A stretch of 64,000 bases of DNA from Methylacidimicrobium sp. AP8 (GTDB taxonomy: Bacteria > Verrucomicrobiota > Verrucomicrobiia > Methylacidiphilales > Methylacidiphilaceae), in assembly GCF_903064525.1 (NCBI RefSeq), contig NZ_LR797830.1:1550001-1614000 (forward strand). Direction: 5' to 3'. The position numbers and the translations under genes were made by a program. A model generated the notes under the pieces. It searched no databases. It was not told the origin of the DNA and saw nothing but the letters and a program-made list of their open reading frames with translations. The stretch's first letter is position 1, and every line of letters starts with the position of its first letter. Shown piece by piece: positions 27,168 to 35,269 of the stretch.

Positions 27168-28128
27168 TGTCAGGTCCCGCATGATTGCGTACTGCTTTTT
27201 GGAAGAGATGCGGATGGGATTGTTGCCATGTTTTTAGGGCCTGAAGTGGGGTTTGGTGATTGAGCGATTTTTGAGGGTGGTGTTCGTTGTAGAGCCAGGC
27301 GTAGCGGTGGAGCGTGGTTTTCAGGTCGAGGGAGCTTTGGAAGTGATGAGTACGGAGGATCTGCGCCAGTCTTCCGTTGAAGCGCTCCACCATGCCATTG
27401 GTGCGAGGCGACTTTGGCTTGGTCAGGCGGTGCTCGATTCCCAATGCTTGGCAGAGCGCGTCGAACTCATGGGCTCCGGTAGCATCCTTGGCTGCTTGGC
27501 CGAAGACGCGATCGGTGAACTCCTTGCCGTTATCGGTGAGGATGGTTCGGATTTTCACGGGTGCCGCCTTGGCCAGCGCCTGGAGAAAGCTGCGGGCGGC
27601 CGCTGGGGTCTTTGCACGCTTGACCGCCAAGAAGACCCAACGGGTGGCTCGATCGATGGCGACGAAGACATAACGGCGAGACGTCTCGTCGGCCATCTGG
27701 GGCAGGTATTTGAGGTCCACATGAAAGTAGCCCGGCAGGTAAACTTTAAAGGGTTGAGTGGGATTGGCCGGTTTTTCCGGTTGAGGCAGCCGGGAGTGGC
27801 CTCGGCGCCGCAGGAGCCGGCCCAAGGCCGAGCGGGTCATGGAGGGTTCGATAAATTCGCGGATGACGGCCAGCAGATCGTCCAGCGGCAGCCGGAGCTG
27901 CGTGCGCAAGTAGATCACCAGCTCTTCCTGTCCCGGATTGAGTGTCGTCGGAAGATGATGCGGGGTGTGGCTGGCATCCTCGACAAAATCCCGCTTCCGC
28001 CACCGACGAATCGTCTCCCGAGTCACGCGAAACTGCCTCGCCAACTCGTAATCGCTGCCCTTCGCCCGTTGAATCGCCGTGCGGATCGCCGGCGTAGTCG
28101 TCGCATTTTTGTGCAGGGTGATTCTCAT
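27094..28128 (-). CDS. IS481-family transposase
   Basis: An intact integrase-type transposase. It has a helix-turn-helix start (ARQFRVTRETIRRWRKRDFV) and the DDE core FHVDLKYLPQM, ILTDNGKEFTDRVF and SPRTNGMVERFNGRLAQIL. The frame has no stop inside the element: after NHAGPDT at the terminal repeat it reads 24 or so codons of host sequence to a stop at 27094. The natural protein therefore ends in target DNA and its tail depends on the insertion site. Confidence 0.92.
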   Translation of the reverse strand: MRITLHKNATTTPAIRTAIQRAKGSDYELARQFRVTRETIRRWRKRDFVEDASHTPHHLPTTLNPGQEELVIYLRTQLRLPLDDLLAVIREFIEPSMTRSALGRLLRRRGHSRLPQPEKPANPTQPFKVYLPGYFHVDLKYLPQMADETSRRYVFVAIDRATRWVFLAVKRAKTPAAARSFLQALAKAAPVKIRTILTDNGKEFTDRVFGQAAKDATGAHEFDALCQALGIEHRLTKPKSPRTNGMVERFNGRLAQILRTHHFQSSLDLKTTLHRYAWLYNEHHPQKSLNHQTPLQALKTWQQSHPHLFQKAVRNHAGPDTKAGSARHIARSSRRRWEWKRSGG

Positions 28129-28232
28129 ATCTTTACCTCGGCTTTCCAGCTTGCCACAACCTCCCGAAGCACCGCACGCCCGATCAGCAACGGACGGCGA
28201 TTTTCTAGAAGGTAATCATGCGAACCCCAACA
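27168..28232 (-). mobile_element. IS481-family element
   Basis: 1065 bp. The ends TGTCAGGTCCCGCATGATTG and TGTTGGGGTTCGCATGATTA are inverted, and CCTTCG is duplicated on both sides (27162-27167 and 28233-28238). It sits in the fourth codon of IS3 element B orfA. Confidence 0.93.
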
Positions 28233-28302
28233 CCTTCGCTCATGCCATCACCCTCCCAAGATGGCAGCTTAAATCCCTCTCTCAAAATCGGGGTCCACTA
28301 TA

Positions 28303-28913
28303 CCCTTGAGCATGCCCGTGAACGTAGCGCTGGTGAACTGGGAGCCCTGATCGCTATTGAAGATCTCCGGCTTCCCGTGCAGAGCCAACGCATCCTCCAG
28401 GCAGTCGACGCAAAACGAGCTGTCCAGGCTGTTGCTGATCCGCCAGCCCAGTACCCGCCGCGAGTACCAGTCGATGATCGCCACCAGATAAACAAAACCT
28501 CGCAGGAGTTGAATGTACGTAATGTCGGAGCTCCAAACCTGATCGGGCCGGCTGACCTCCACGCCGCGCAGCAGGTAGGGATAAACAGCCTGCTCGGGAT
28601 GTCCCACGCTCGTCGAAGGCCCCGGCGCCATCCCAGCCAACCCCATATGGCGCATCAACCGCTGCACCCGCTTGCGGTTTGCAACATATCCCAGTCGCCC
28701 CAGAAAAACCACCATCCGCCGGCTGCCGTAAAACGGCCGCCGCGTGTATTCCTCATCCATCAGCCGGCACAGCAGCAAATCCTCCTCGCTTTGCTCGCCA
28801 GACGCCCCCCGCCCGTAGAACGTAGCCCGCGCCACCCCTGCCAGTTCGCATTGCCGCACCACCGCCAGTTCCGCCTCTCGCTCTATCCAGCCTATCCGTG
28901 CCTCGCTGCTCAT
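28303..28913 (-). pseudogene. IS3 element B orfB, copy B, 3' truncated
   Basis: About 203 codons from the start (SSEARIGWIEREAELAVVRQ) through the first and second catalytic Asp blocks (WSSDITYIQLLRGF, NSDQGSQFTSATFTG). The Glu block is lost. Unlike copy A, the C run near the N-terminus has six residues and the frame is open. Confidence 0.88.
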
Positions 28914-29197
28914 AGTCCGGACTTTTTTTTAAGCCAGTCCAGCTCCATCTTCAGCCGACCAATCTCCCCATACAGCCGATCTTCATCCGCATGCGCAGCC
29001 GGCTTCGGCCCTCGCTTTCCTTCAAAAATCGTCGCCACCCGCTCCAGGAGCTCTTTCTTCCAATGCCCGACCACGACTGGATGCACCCCGTACTGCTGCC
29101 CAATCTCGTTGAGCGTCTTCAACCCCCGGATCGCTTCCATTCCCACCTTCGCCTTGAACTCCGCGCTATGTGCCTTGCGCTTCCTGCCTTCGCTCAT
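28910..29197 (-). CDS. IS3 element B orfA, copy B
   Basis: A 95-aa Tnp_1-type helix-turn-helix protein, complete: SEGRKRKAHSAEFKAKVGME, LNEIGQQYGVHPVVVGHWKK and the coiled GRLKMELDWLKKKSGL. GGGAGGGTGATGGC precedes the ATG at 29197. Its stop overlaps the start of orfB (ATGA), where translation or frameshifting would link the two. Confidence 0.88.
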   Translation of the reverse strand: MSEGRKRKAHSAEFKAKVGMEAIRGLKTLNEIGQQYGVHPVVVGHWKKELLERVATIFEGKRGPKPAAHADEDRLYGEIGRLKMELDWLKKKSGL

Positions 29198-29251
29198 GCC
29201 ATCACCCTCCCAAGATGGCAGCTTAAATCCCTCTCTCAAAATCGGGGTCCA

Positions 29252-29415
29252 CCATATGGTACTGTATCGCAACGACTTACGAGATCTTCTTCCAAACATG
29301 GGTTGGCGTCGACTCCGTGCGGAACGTACTTATGGGCCTGGATCCGCTGGAGCGGCCGGCCGACCCGGCCGCCGCTCCCGATTCCGCATCGCGCGCCGCT
29401 CCCCTCCCGCAATGA
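29252..29415 (+). pseudogene. 3' remnant of an unidentified gene
   Basis: A plus-strand frame reads CIATTYEIFFQTWVGVDSVR, then NVLMGLDPLERPADPAAAPD and stops at TGA 29413-29415. Its composition is protein-like and GC-biased like host genes, unlike IS sequence on either side. It might be the displaced end of the phosphoesterase gene, but the match to that family is too weak to claim. Confidence 0.4.
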
Positions 29416-29454
29416 CGCAGCGAACCGTTCCTAAAACTATAGACAACCATTCCA

Positions 29455-31008
29455 TTACCAGGGAAGATCGTCCAGGACGTCGGCCGAACAGTGCTGCCGA
29501 CGGTTCGCGTGCCGGGGTTTCGCCGGCAAAGCCCGGGTAGCGCCCAATGCCCACGATTTCGGGGACAGAGGCGCGGGAGACAAGCGATTGCCTCCCGACC
29601 GGGCATGCGCTGCATGCGCCGCTTTGAGCCCCTTCCGAACGTCCGCCCAGAACGACCATACATGCTTCGCCCGATTCCTCGCGGGTAGGGCGAAGGTGAG
29701 ATGGCCGCCATTGCGGGTCGGCACGACAGCCTCCCGCACGGACGGGCGCTCGGATAGGCCCAATCCTCTCCGGGCGACGGCGTAGGCCGCGCCCTGGTGA
29801 GAACCGATGCCATGACGGCGCGCGTGGTTGACCGCGCCGATCACGGAAGTGTAGGCCGGGTCGACTTCGATCCATTTGACTCCGGCACGAAAGGAAGCCG
29901 CCTTGAGCATGGAGTTCGTCTTGGCGTAGGCGAAGGATGAGAGCGAGCGAGCCCGGACGCAATCGACCGCCTCCAGCTCGGCCCTCCGCTTGCGAAGATC
30001 CAATCGCTCGATCACGAGCGGCTTGCCCGATTCGGCGCAGGCCCGGGCGATCTGCCGGCACGCATCGCCGATCGCGGCTTTCGCCTGCTCCTCGCTCTTC
30101 CCATAGAGATGCAATCCGATCCGGCGGATTTCCACGAGATTCCCGAAGCGATCCGTTTCGGCCAAGGCAAGATGATCCGGGTTGCTGTCAACGCCGATCG
30201 CTCCGGCAAGGCGGCGTGTCACCAGGGCAACCGGTTGCGCCTCGACGCTTGCGAATACCCGCCACCCCTTCCAGTCCCGCACGAAGCGGTAGCTCACGGC
30301 AGCTCCCTCCCGCTTGCGGAAGAGCTTCCCCGTCTTGGTTTGTGCGGTCACGACCCGGCCGGCGGAGAGGGCCTGGAGGATTTCCTCCTGGCCGTAGGCC
30401 AAGCGCACGCCCTCGAGCACCAGGTGTTTGCTCGTGCTTCCCCATCCGTACGGCAGCCGCAACCGCAGCCGCAGGCTGCCGTCCGGAGCGACTGCGGCTT
30501 GGCAGGACTGGTTGCCCGAGGCCTCGTCCTTCGATCCGAGCACAAAGAACTGGCTGCTCCGCTCCGCCTGCCAATCCTTCTTCCATGCGGCATGGTCCGC
30601 ATAGCCGTTCTCTTCCCGGGAAAACTGCTTGCGGAAGAGGCGTCGGGAACCGAAACAGAGCCGGACCCGGCCGGACTCCTGATCGGCCAGAAGCGCCTCG
30701 AGCTTCGCCCGCAGGACGGCAAGCCGCCGCTTTTTCTGGTGCACGACATCCGATCCCGGATGCTTCTTCTCCAGCCGGCCGACCGCCTCTTCCGCTTTCC
30801 GGATCCGCCATTTGGCTTCCTCGATCAACTCGGGCCGCCTTTCCCGGATCGAGGCGATCTTGCCTTCGAGCTCGACCCGAATGGCGTTGAACTGCCGGGC
30901 GGTGAGGCCGAACCGGCGCCGAAACGACCGCTTGAGCTCGTTTAGGGGAACGCCCGCCCGCATCCTGGCGAAAAGAGTCCGCTGCGCCCGCCTCGCACCC
31001 AAGCCCAT
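29455..31008 (-). CDS. tnpB: TnpB, IS607-associated, with chimeric N-terminus
   Basis: A 517-aa RuvC-like RNA-guided nuclease homologue. The acidic triad regions are GVDSNPDHLALAETD, VIERLDLRKRRAEL and VDPAYTSVIGAVNHARRHG. I see no CxxC zinc ribbon before the last Asp, unusual for TnpB. The authentic 32 or so N-terminal residues (present in copy 2 as SKLPVFTYQTRLRLTHEQTS) are gone. The frame instead starts at an ATG inside a MITE fragment, giving GLGARRAQRTLFARM. GAGG lies 11 bases upstream of it. The rest is open, so it may be expressed; activity is uncertain. Confidence 0.85.
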   Translation of the reverse strand: MGLGARRAQRTLFARMRAGVPLNELKRSFRRRFGLTARQFNAIRVELEGKIASIRERRPELIEEAKWRIRKAEEAVGRLEKKHPGSDVVHQKKRRLAVLRAKLEALLADQESGRVRLCFGSRRLFRKQFSREENGYADHAAWKKDWQAERSSQFFVLGSKDEASGNQSCQAAVAPDGSLRLRLRLPYGWGSTSKHLVLEGVRLAYGQEEILQALSAGRVVTAQTKTGKLFRKREGAAVSYRFVRDWKGWRVFASVEAQPVALVTRRLAGAIGVDSNPDHLALAETDRFGNLVEIRRIGLHLYGKSEEQAKAAIGDACRQIARACAESGKPLVIERLDLRKRRAELEAVDCVRARSLSSFAYAKTNSMLKAASFRAGVKWIEVDPAYTSVIGAVNHARRHGIGSHQGAAYAVARRGLGLSERPSVREAVVPTRNGGHLTFALPARNRAKHVWSFWADVRKGLKAAHAAHARSGGNRLSPAPLSPKSWALGATRALPAKPRHANRRQHCSADVLDDLPW

Positions 31009-31051
31009 TTGCGGCGCCTCGGCTACGAAACTTGTGAGAAATGGCCGCTAG
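30982..31051 (+). mobile_element. MITE fragment, right end
   Basis: These 70 bp match the right end of the MITE at 9189-9370 nearly base for base, including TTGTGAGAAATGGCCG and the CTAG. The fragment joins tnpB at CTGCGCCCGCC, which both parents contain. Confidence 0.85.
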
Positions 31052-32589
31052 CAGCCTGTCGGCCTTAGTACGAGAGTTTGCCACGATGCGGCGACGGTCC
31101 GATGCGGCATGGGGAGCGATTGTCTCGGGAATCCTAAAAACCAAGACAATGCGACGACCGTTTTTCCGGCGGAGAGCGACCATAGGGATCCAATCGGAAG
31201 GGAACCGAGCTTGCGGGCTCCCCCAAGCTTCCAAAGTCGCTTGAAGTTGTACGCCAAGCAGACCAACGACCATTCGCCCTGGACTTTGGCTTGCCCGCGG
31301 AGCCGAAATGCTCGGAAGCCCATTACCGATTTGATGATGCCGAAGACCGGTTCGACCGTCTGCTTGCGTCGAGCATAGAGGCGGCGGCCTTCCGGACTGG
31401 CGAGCTTCTCAACCATCTTGCGTCTCCACGGGGCGGTATATTCCACGGGCTTCTCCCGTCGACGATCGGTGGGCCGGAACTCGTATCGCCGGCGGCATTC
31501 CAGAGCTTCAGCCCTCATCGGACAGTAGACTTCGATTCCTTCCGCCTGCAGAGCCTCGACCTGTTCGCCATTGGCATACCCCGTGTCTACCAGCACCGCA
31601 CGGACCCGACCGGCTTCCGTAGGAATGGCCCGCACGTCGGCTTCCAACTCGCCGGCATCGTTGGCGCACACACTCACCCGAGCCGAAAGCACCAAGGCAC
31701 TCCCTTCCGCATCCACGGCCGCCTGCGCATTGTAGCTCTGTTCAAAGGCTTCGTTGCGGCTCTTGCGCATCAGCCGGCTCTCGGGATCGGTCAGGTTGCT
31801 TTGCTCCTCCGCCCCAGGCTTCTCCTCCGGAGGGTGGATATGCCGCCCTTTGGCACTCCCCTTGCGAGCTTCCCGTTCTTTTACCTTCCGCTCGTAATCC
31901 GCACGCTCCCGCTCCGCTCGCTCCTTGGCCCGTTCCTCCAGCCGGCGTTGCGCTTCCTCTAGCTTTGCCTGGAGCCGCTCCCGCCGACCAATCTCCTCAG
32001 GTAGCTTGCCCGGATCCGCTTCCTCTCTCCGGTCCGCTTCCTCCGCCCTCTTCAAGAGATCTGCCACATCCGCCCGCAAAAGCTCCACCAGTTCTCCGGC
32101 CCGCTCGTAGGTCACATTCCGATGCTTGCTCGCGTTGGCCCGAATCTTCGTCCCGTCGACACTCACCACCCCGACCTTCAAAAGCTTCATCTCCCGGGCC
32201 AACTCCAAGACCTTCAAAAAGCAGTCCGCCACCGCAGCAAAGTTCTCCCGCCGAAACCGGCAGATCGTGTCGTGATCCGGATGGGTGTTCGCACAAAGAT
32301 AACGCACCGCCACGTCCCGCCGCGTCGCTGCCTCAATCCTCCGACTCGAAAAGATTCCGTTGGCGTAGCAATAAATCAAAAGCGAGAGCATCATCGACGG
32401 CGGATACTGTGCGTCCCCAGTCCCGCGTACGTTCACCCGAAAGCCCCGCAGATCCATCCTCTCCACCGCCTCGATGACAAAATGCACCAAGTCGTCCTCC
32501 TCCACCCAATCTCGCAGGTCCTCGGGCAAAAGCATCGGCGTCATCCGATCCACCGTCACAAATCGCTCAGCCATGCCCTCTTTTACCAT
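31048..32589 (-). CDS. IS1182-family transposase
   Basis: A 513-aa transposase with the N-terminal DUF772 block (RRDVAVRYLCANTHPDHDTI), a charged coiled segment (residues 185-260) and the DDE acids in VVSVDGTKIRANASK, AVLVDTGYANGEQVEAL and KQTVEPVFGIIKSVMGFRAF. The stop codon TAG is not in the element: it is made by the flanking CTAG duplication. The frame is otherwise intact, so the element may be active. Confidence 0.93.
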   Translation of the reverse strand: MVKEGMAERFVTVDRMTPMLLPEDLRDWVEEDDLVHFVIEAVERMDLRGFRVNVRGTGDAQYPPSMMLSLLIYCYANGIFSSRRIEAATRRDVAVRYLCANTHPDHDTICRFRRENFAAVADCFLKVLELAREMKLLKVGVVSVDGTKIRANASKHRNVTYERAGELVELLRADVADLLKRAEEADRREEADPGKLPEEIGRRERLQAKLEEAQRRLEERAKERAERERADYERKVKEREARKGSAKGRHIHPPEEKPGAEEQSNLTDPESRLMRKSRNEAFEQSYNAQAAVDAEGSALVLSARVSVCANDAGELEADVRAIPTEAGRVRAVLVDTGYANGEQVEALQAEGIEVYCPMRAEALECRRRYEFRPTDRRREKPVEYTAPWRRKMVEKLASPEGRRLYARRKQTVEPVFGIIKSVMGFRAFRLRGQAKVQGEWSLVCLAYNFKRLWKLGGARKLGSLPIGSLWSLSAGKTVVALSWFLGFPRQSLPMPHRTVAASWQTLVLRPTGC

Positions 32590-32622
32590 ATTCCAGAAGG
32601 AAAAGGAAAGTCCGACAGGCTG
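31052..32622 (-). mobile_element. IS1182-family element
   Basis: 1571 bp with inverted ends CAGCCTGTCGG, flanked by CTAG (31048-31051 and 32623-32626). It landed on the CTAG at the end of the MITE fragment. Confidence 0.93.
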
Positions 32623-32644
32623 CTAGTAGGTGAAAACAGGGAGC

Positions 32645-33205
32645 TTACTCATGGATCGCTTTGAGCGCCTTCTCGGCGCGGTTCCGGGCGGATCGCTTCC
32701 CGTAAAGCCTGGCACACATCGAAACGATGACCTCATGCAGGTCGCCCACGATGTCATCAGTCCTGTCGTCCGACTCCACCACCAGGACCGATCGGCTCTG
32801 CGCGGCCAATGCCGCTTCCACGTACTCCAAGCCGAAGCGCATCAGCCGGTCGCGATGCTCGACCAGGATGACGCCGATATTGGGATCACGGAGCAGCTCG
32901 ATCAGGCCCTTCCGATGGCCGTTCATTCCGGAGCCGACCTCCTTGACGGCCTTGACGATCGGCAACCGTTTGCTCAGCGCGAACTCGGTCAGCCGAGCCA
33001 ATTGCCGGTCCAGATCCGCTTCCTGATCGGAGCTCGATACCCGTGCGTAAAGGGCGACCCCATTGGGTTGTGAGGGCTCCGCATGCACGATCACCGTTCC
33101 GGTCGGCAACTGCTCGGCCGGGACGGGCAAACGCCCTTCCTTCCACATCCGCCAAGCCGTCTTGTAGCAAATGCCCTGCCGCTTGGCCCAGACACTCAAC
33201 TTCAC
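32645..33205 (-). CDS. tnpA: TnpA serine recombinase of IS607 copy 1
   Basis: A 186-aa serine recombinase of the IS607 type: MerR-like DNA-binding N-terminus (SVWAKRQGICYKTAWRMWKE) followed by a resolvase domain with catalytic Ser in VALYARVSSSDQ and the conserved VILVEHRDRLMRFG. Its stop overlaps the original start of tnpB. It is intact and almost identical to the copy at 53639-54199. Confidence 0.93.
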   Translation of the reverse strand: MKLSVWAKRQGICYKTAWRMWKEGRLPVPAEQLPTGTVIVHAEPSQPNGVALYARVSSSDQEADLDRQLARLTEFALSKRLPIVKAVKEVGSGMNGHRKGLIELLRDPNIGVILVEHRDRLMRFGLEYVEAALAAQSRSVLVVESDDRTDDIVGDLHEVIVSMCARLYGKRSARNRAEKALKAIHE

Positions 33206-33389
33206 TCAGACATACTGCCATTAAACTTGCTATGTGTCCATATATTTTTTAGCTGCTGGCAACCCCTTGGTGCTCGATCTCCATGAGGTGCTCCGAGTAC
33301 GTCCGGCCGGCGGAAGCGGTTTTGGGCAGGCAGGTCCCGCTGTCCGCAAAAAAGGGGGAAGGTCCCCGCTTCCCGCGGCAGGACCGCCC

Positions 33390-34436
33390 TCACCGGCGGC
33401 TCCAGAGCGTGGTCAGCAAGGCCAGGATCCCCAGCCCGGCCGCCGCCCAGACCCGTCCCGCTTCGGCTCCGCCCGAGCCGGGCTCCCATTCGGGGCGGAT
33501 CCCGTGCTTCTCCAGCCGCTGGGCGACGGCGCGGCCGATCTCTTCCGGGGAGCTCTCCTTCGCCCGGAAGAAGAGGCCGCCTGTGGTTTCGGAGACCGCC
33601 TCCAGAGGAGGATCGAAGCGCGCGGTCCGCAGCGGTCCCTTCGCGGGCTCCCCCTCCGAGGAGGGCTCCTCCGGAGCCGATTCGTCGGGCACGGCCGTCT
33701 CGCGGTCCCCGCCGACGGCGACGCACACGAAAAGCACGCGGGGAGCGGCGGCCTGCACCTCCTTGGCGGCCTCGCCGATTTCGGCGATCGGAACTTCTCT
33801 CCCCTCCTCCCTGCCCCCGTCGGAAAGCAACACCGCCACCGGCATGGGGGACTCGGGGGGATTTTGGCTCCACTCGGCCGCCAGCGCCCGCAGAGGCTCG
33901 ACAAGGTCGGTCCCCCGCGATTTCGGCACCGCCGCCGCGCTCCGGAGGTAGTAGGTAAAGGCATTGTGGTCGCTACTCGGCAGCAGCAGCACCGACGCGT
34001 CGCCCGCGAAGGGGACGATCCCGAACCGGGCGCCCGGGAAGCCCGAGAACAGATACGAGCAGAGGCGTTGGGCCCATTCCAGGCGCGAGAGGGAGCCGCT
34101 CCGCCCCCCGGCCGCATCCTCCGCCCGCATGGAAAGGGAGGTATCAAGGAGGAGCCAGAAGTCGCAGCGGCGCCACCGTGCCGCCGGCGCTCCCCAATCC
34201 CAGCGCAAGCCGGCCATGCCGGCGGCGGTCGCCAGCAGGGCCAGGCAGAGGAGCAGGGTCTCTCCCCGGCTCCCCTGCTTCGGCCCATGGTGCGCCTCCG
34301 GCCCCCCGTCCAGCGCGGCCCGCTCTTGGGCAAGGGAGCGCCGCCGGCTTCGCTGCCAGATCACGATCAGCGGCAACAGGCCGACGGGAAGGAGGCCCCA
34401 AGCGCTTTCCGGCTTCAGGTAGAGCGACCCGATCAC
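33390..34436 (-). CDS. VWA-domain membrane protein (BatB-like)
   Basis: A 348-aa protein with a membrane helix at each end of the core (LLPVGLLPLIVIWQ, LLLCLALLATAAGMAG) and a C-terminal anchor (AAAGLGILALLTTLW). The von Willebrand A domain between them has the MIDAS motif LLDTSLSMRAED and AVLLSDGGREEGREV. The start is GTG at 34436, overlapping the previous stop as GTGA; no ATG fits. It is the last gene of the MoxR-VWA operon before the IS607 boundary. Confidence 0.8.
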   Translation of the reverse strand: MIGSLYLKPESAWGLLPVGLLPLIVIWQRSRRRSLAQERAALDGGPEAHHGPKQGSRGETLLLCLALLATAAGMAGLRWDWGAPAARWRRCDFWLLLDTSLSMRAEDAAGGRSGSLSRLEWAQRLCSYLFSGFPGARFGIVPFAGDASVLLLPSSDHNAFTYYLRSAAAVPKSRGTDLVEPLRALAAEWSQNPPESPMPVAVLLSDGGREEGREVPIAEIGEAAKEVQAAAPRVLFVCVAVGGDRETAVPDESAPEEPSSEGEPAKGPLRTARFDPPLEAVSETTGGLFFRAKESSPEEIGRAVAQRLEKHGIRPEWEPGSGGAEAGRVWAAAGLGILALLTTLWSRR

Positions 34437-35245
34437 ATCTTCCCCTTGGGAACCGACGGGGCGTGCCCTTGCCGCTCGGGGAGAGGCGGGGCTTCCTCCG
34501 GCTTTTGGACATCTTTTTTCCCCGGCTTCTCTCCCCCGCCCTGCACCTGGGCGTGGCTGAGGGTCGGGCGGAAGGTCGAGCCGAGCACCTCGAGGTTTTC
34601 CATGGTCCAAGGATCCTCCGGCGCTTCCTTGAGCGCGGCTGCGCTCTCCGAGACCGCGGCAAGCCAAGACTCTACCTGCCGCTGGGCATCGGGCTCCAAA
34701 CCGGCGATCCAGGCATCCAAAAGCCCTTTGGCGTAAAAGATCTTGTGCCGGCATTGCGCCGCGTCGGGAACGCCGGAGGGGGGCAGGCCCGCGGCGAGCA
34801 GCGGGAAGGCTTGCGTCCGCAAGGCCCGCAGCCGGAGGAGCAGCTCGGCCAGGTGGGGGTGGTCGGGCTCCTCCCGGCGGTAGACCGCCGCCTCCGCGGA
34901 AAGGACGGAAGCCTGCCGGAGGAGGACCCAGGCGGCTTCCCGCGCGATCCCTCTGCGGATCTCCTCGGGGAGCGAGAGCTCTTCGAGGCGATCTTGCAAT
35001 CGGCGGCCCGCCTCGGAAAGCTCCTCGCCCCGCTCCGCGGCGCTCTGCAGCCGTGCGACGGCGGCGCGGGCTTCCGCCGCCTTGGCCTCGAGCGAGATCC
35101 GCGCCGCGATCGCTTGCCTTGCCCGCCGGTCCTCGGCTCCCCGCCAAGCGGCGCCGGCCGAAAGAAAGACGACCCCTAAGCTCACGAGCAGCCAGCCGAG
35201 CCGGCTCCGACTCTTACTCTTCCCTCTTGCCTCCGTTTCTTTCAT
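34433..35245 (-). CDS. Membrane-anchored helical protein of the MoxR-VWA operon
   Basis: A 270-aa protein with one N-terminal membrane helix (LGWLLVSLGVVFLSAGAAW) and a long helical, Ala/Glu/Arg-rich region (AEARAAVARLQSAAERGEEL). Its tail is Pro/Lys-rich. The position between two VWA genes is where the TPR protein BatC sits in Bat operons, but I see no clear TPR repeats. Function unknown. Confidence 0.7.
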   Translation of the reverse strand: MKETEARGKSKSRSRLGWLLVSLGVVFLSAGAAWRGAEDRRARQAIAARISLEAKAAEARAAVARLQSAAERGEELSEAGRRLQDRLEELSLPEEIRRGIAREAAWVLLRQASVLSAEAAVYRREEPDHPHLAELLLRLRALRTQAFPLLAAGLPPSGVPDAAQCRHKIFYAKGLLDAWIAGLEPDAQRQVESWLAAVSESAAALKEAPEDPWTMENLEVLGSTFRPTLSHAQVQGGGEKPGKKDVQKPEEAPPLPERQGHAPSVPKGKM

Positions 35246-35269
35246 GAGACGGCCTTCTCCTCCGGAATG

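Larger units (their letters stand above)
24456..28297 (-). mobile_element. IS3-family element B, copy A, split by ISL3 and IS481
   Basis: The ends share TGGACCCCGAT (left at 24456; right, inverted, ending at 28297). ISL3 copy 2 lies in orfB and IS481 in orfA; the native element is about 1.35 kb. It joins directly to an internal part of copy B (28303-29251), so it probably inserted into that copy and part of copy B was then lost. Confidence 0.85.
28303..29251 (-). mobile_element. IS3-family element B, copy B, truncated
   Basis: The right end (GGGGTCCA ending at 29251), orfA and two thirds of orfB are present; the left part is missing. Its orfB stops where copy A begins. Sequence is nearly identical to copy A. 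Confidence 0.88.
29425..33265 (-). mobile_element. IS607-family element, copy 1, interrupted by IS1182
   Basis: The limits come from comparison with copy 2 at 51995-54259: the shared sequence runs from CCGTTCCTAAAAC to AGCTGCTGGCAACCC. Order is tnpA (serine recombinase) then tnpB, both on the minus strand. IS1182 (31052-32622) and a MITE fragment replace the 5' end of tnpB. IS607 makes no target duplication. Confidence 0.88.

Noticed and set aside
13978-29251. Genomic island integrated at tRNA-Arg
   Set aside because: No integrase, no repeat of the tRNA end at the far side; the block is explained by successive IS insertions.
33266-33389. A further Bat-operon gene cut by IS607
   Set aside because: A short frame (TYSEHLMEIEHQG) exists, but it has no start, no family match and the upstream sequence does not look coding.
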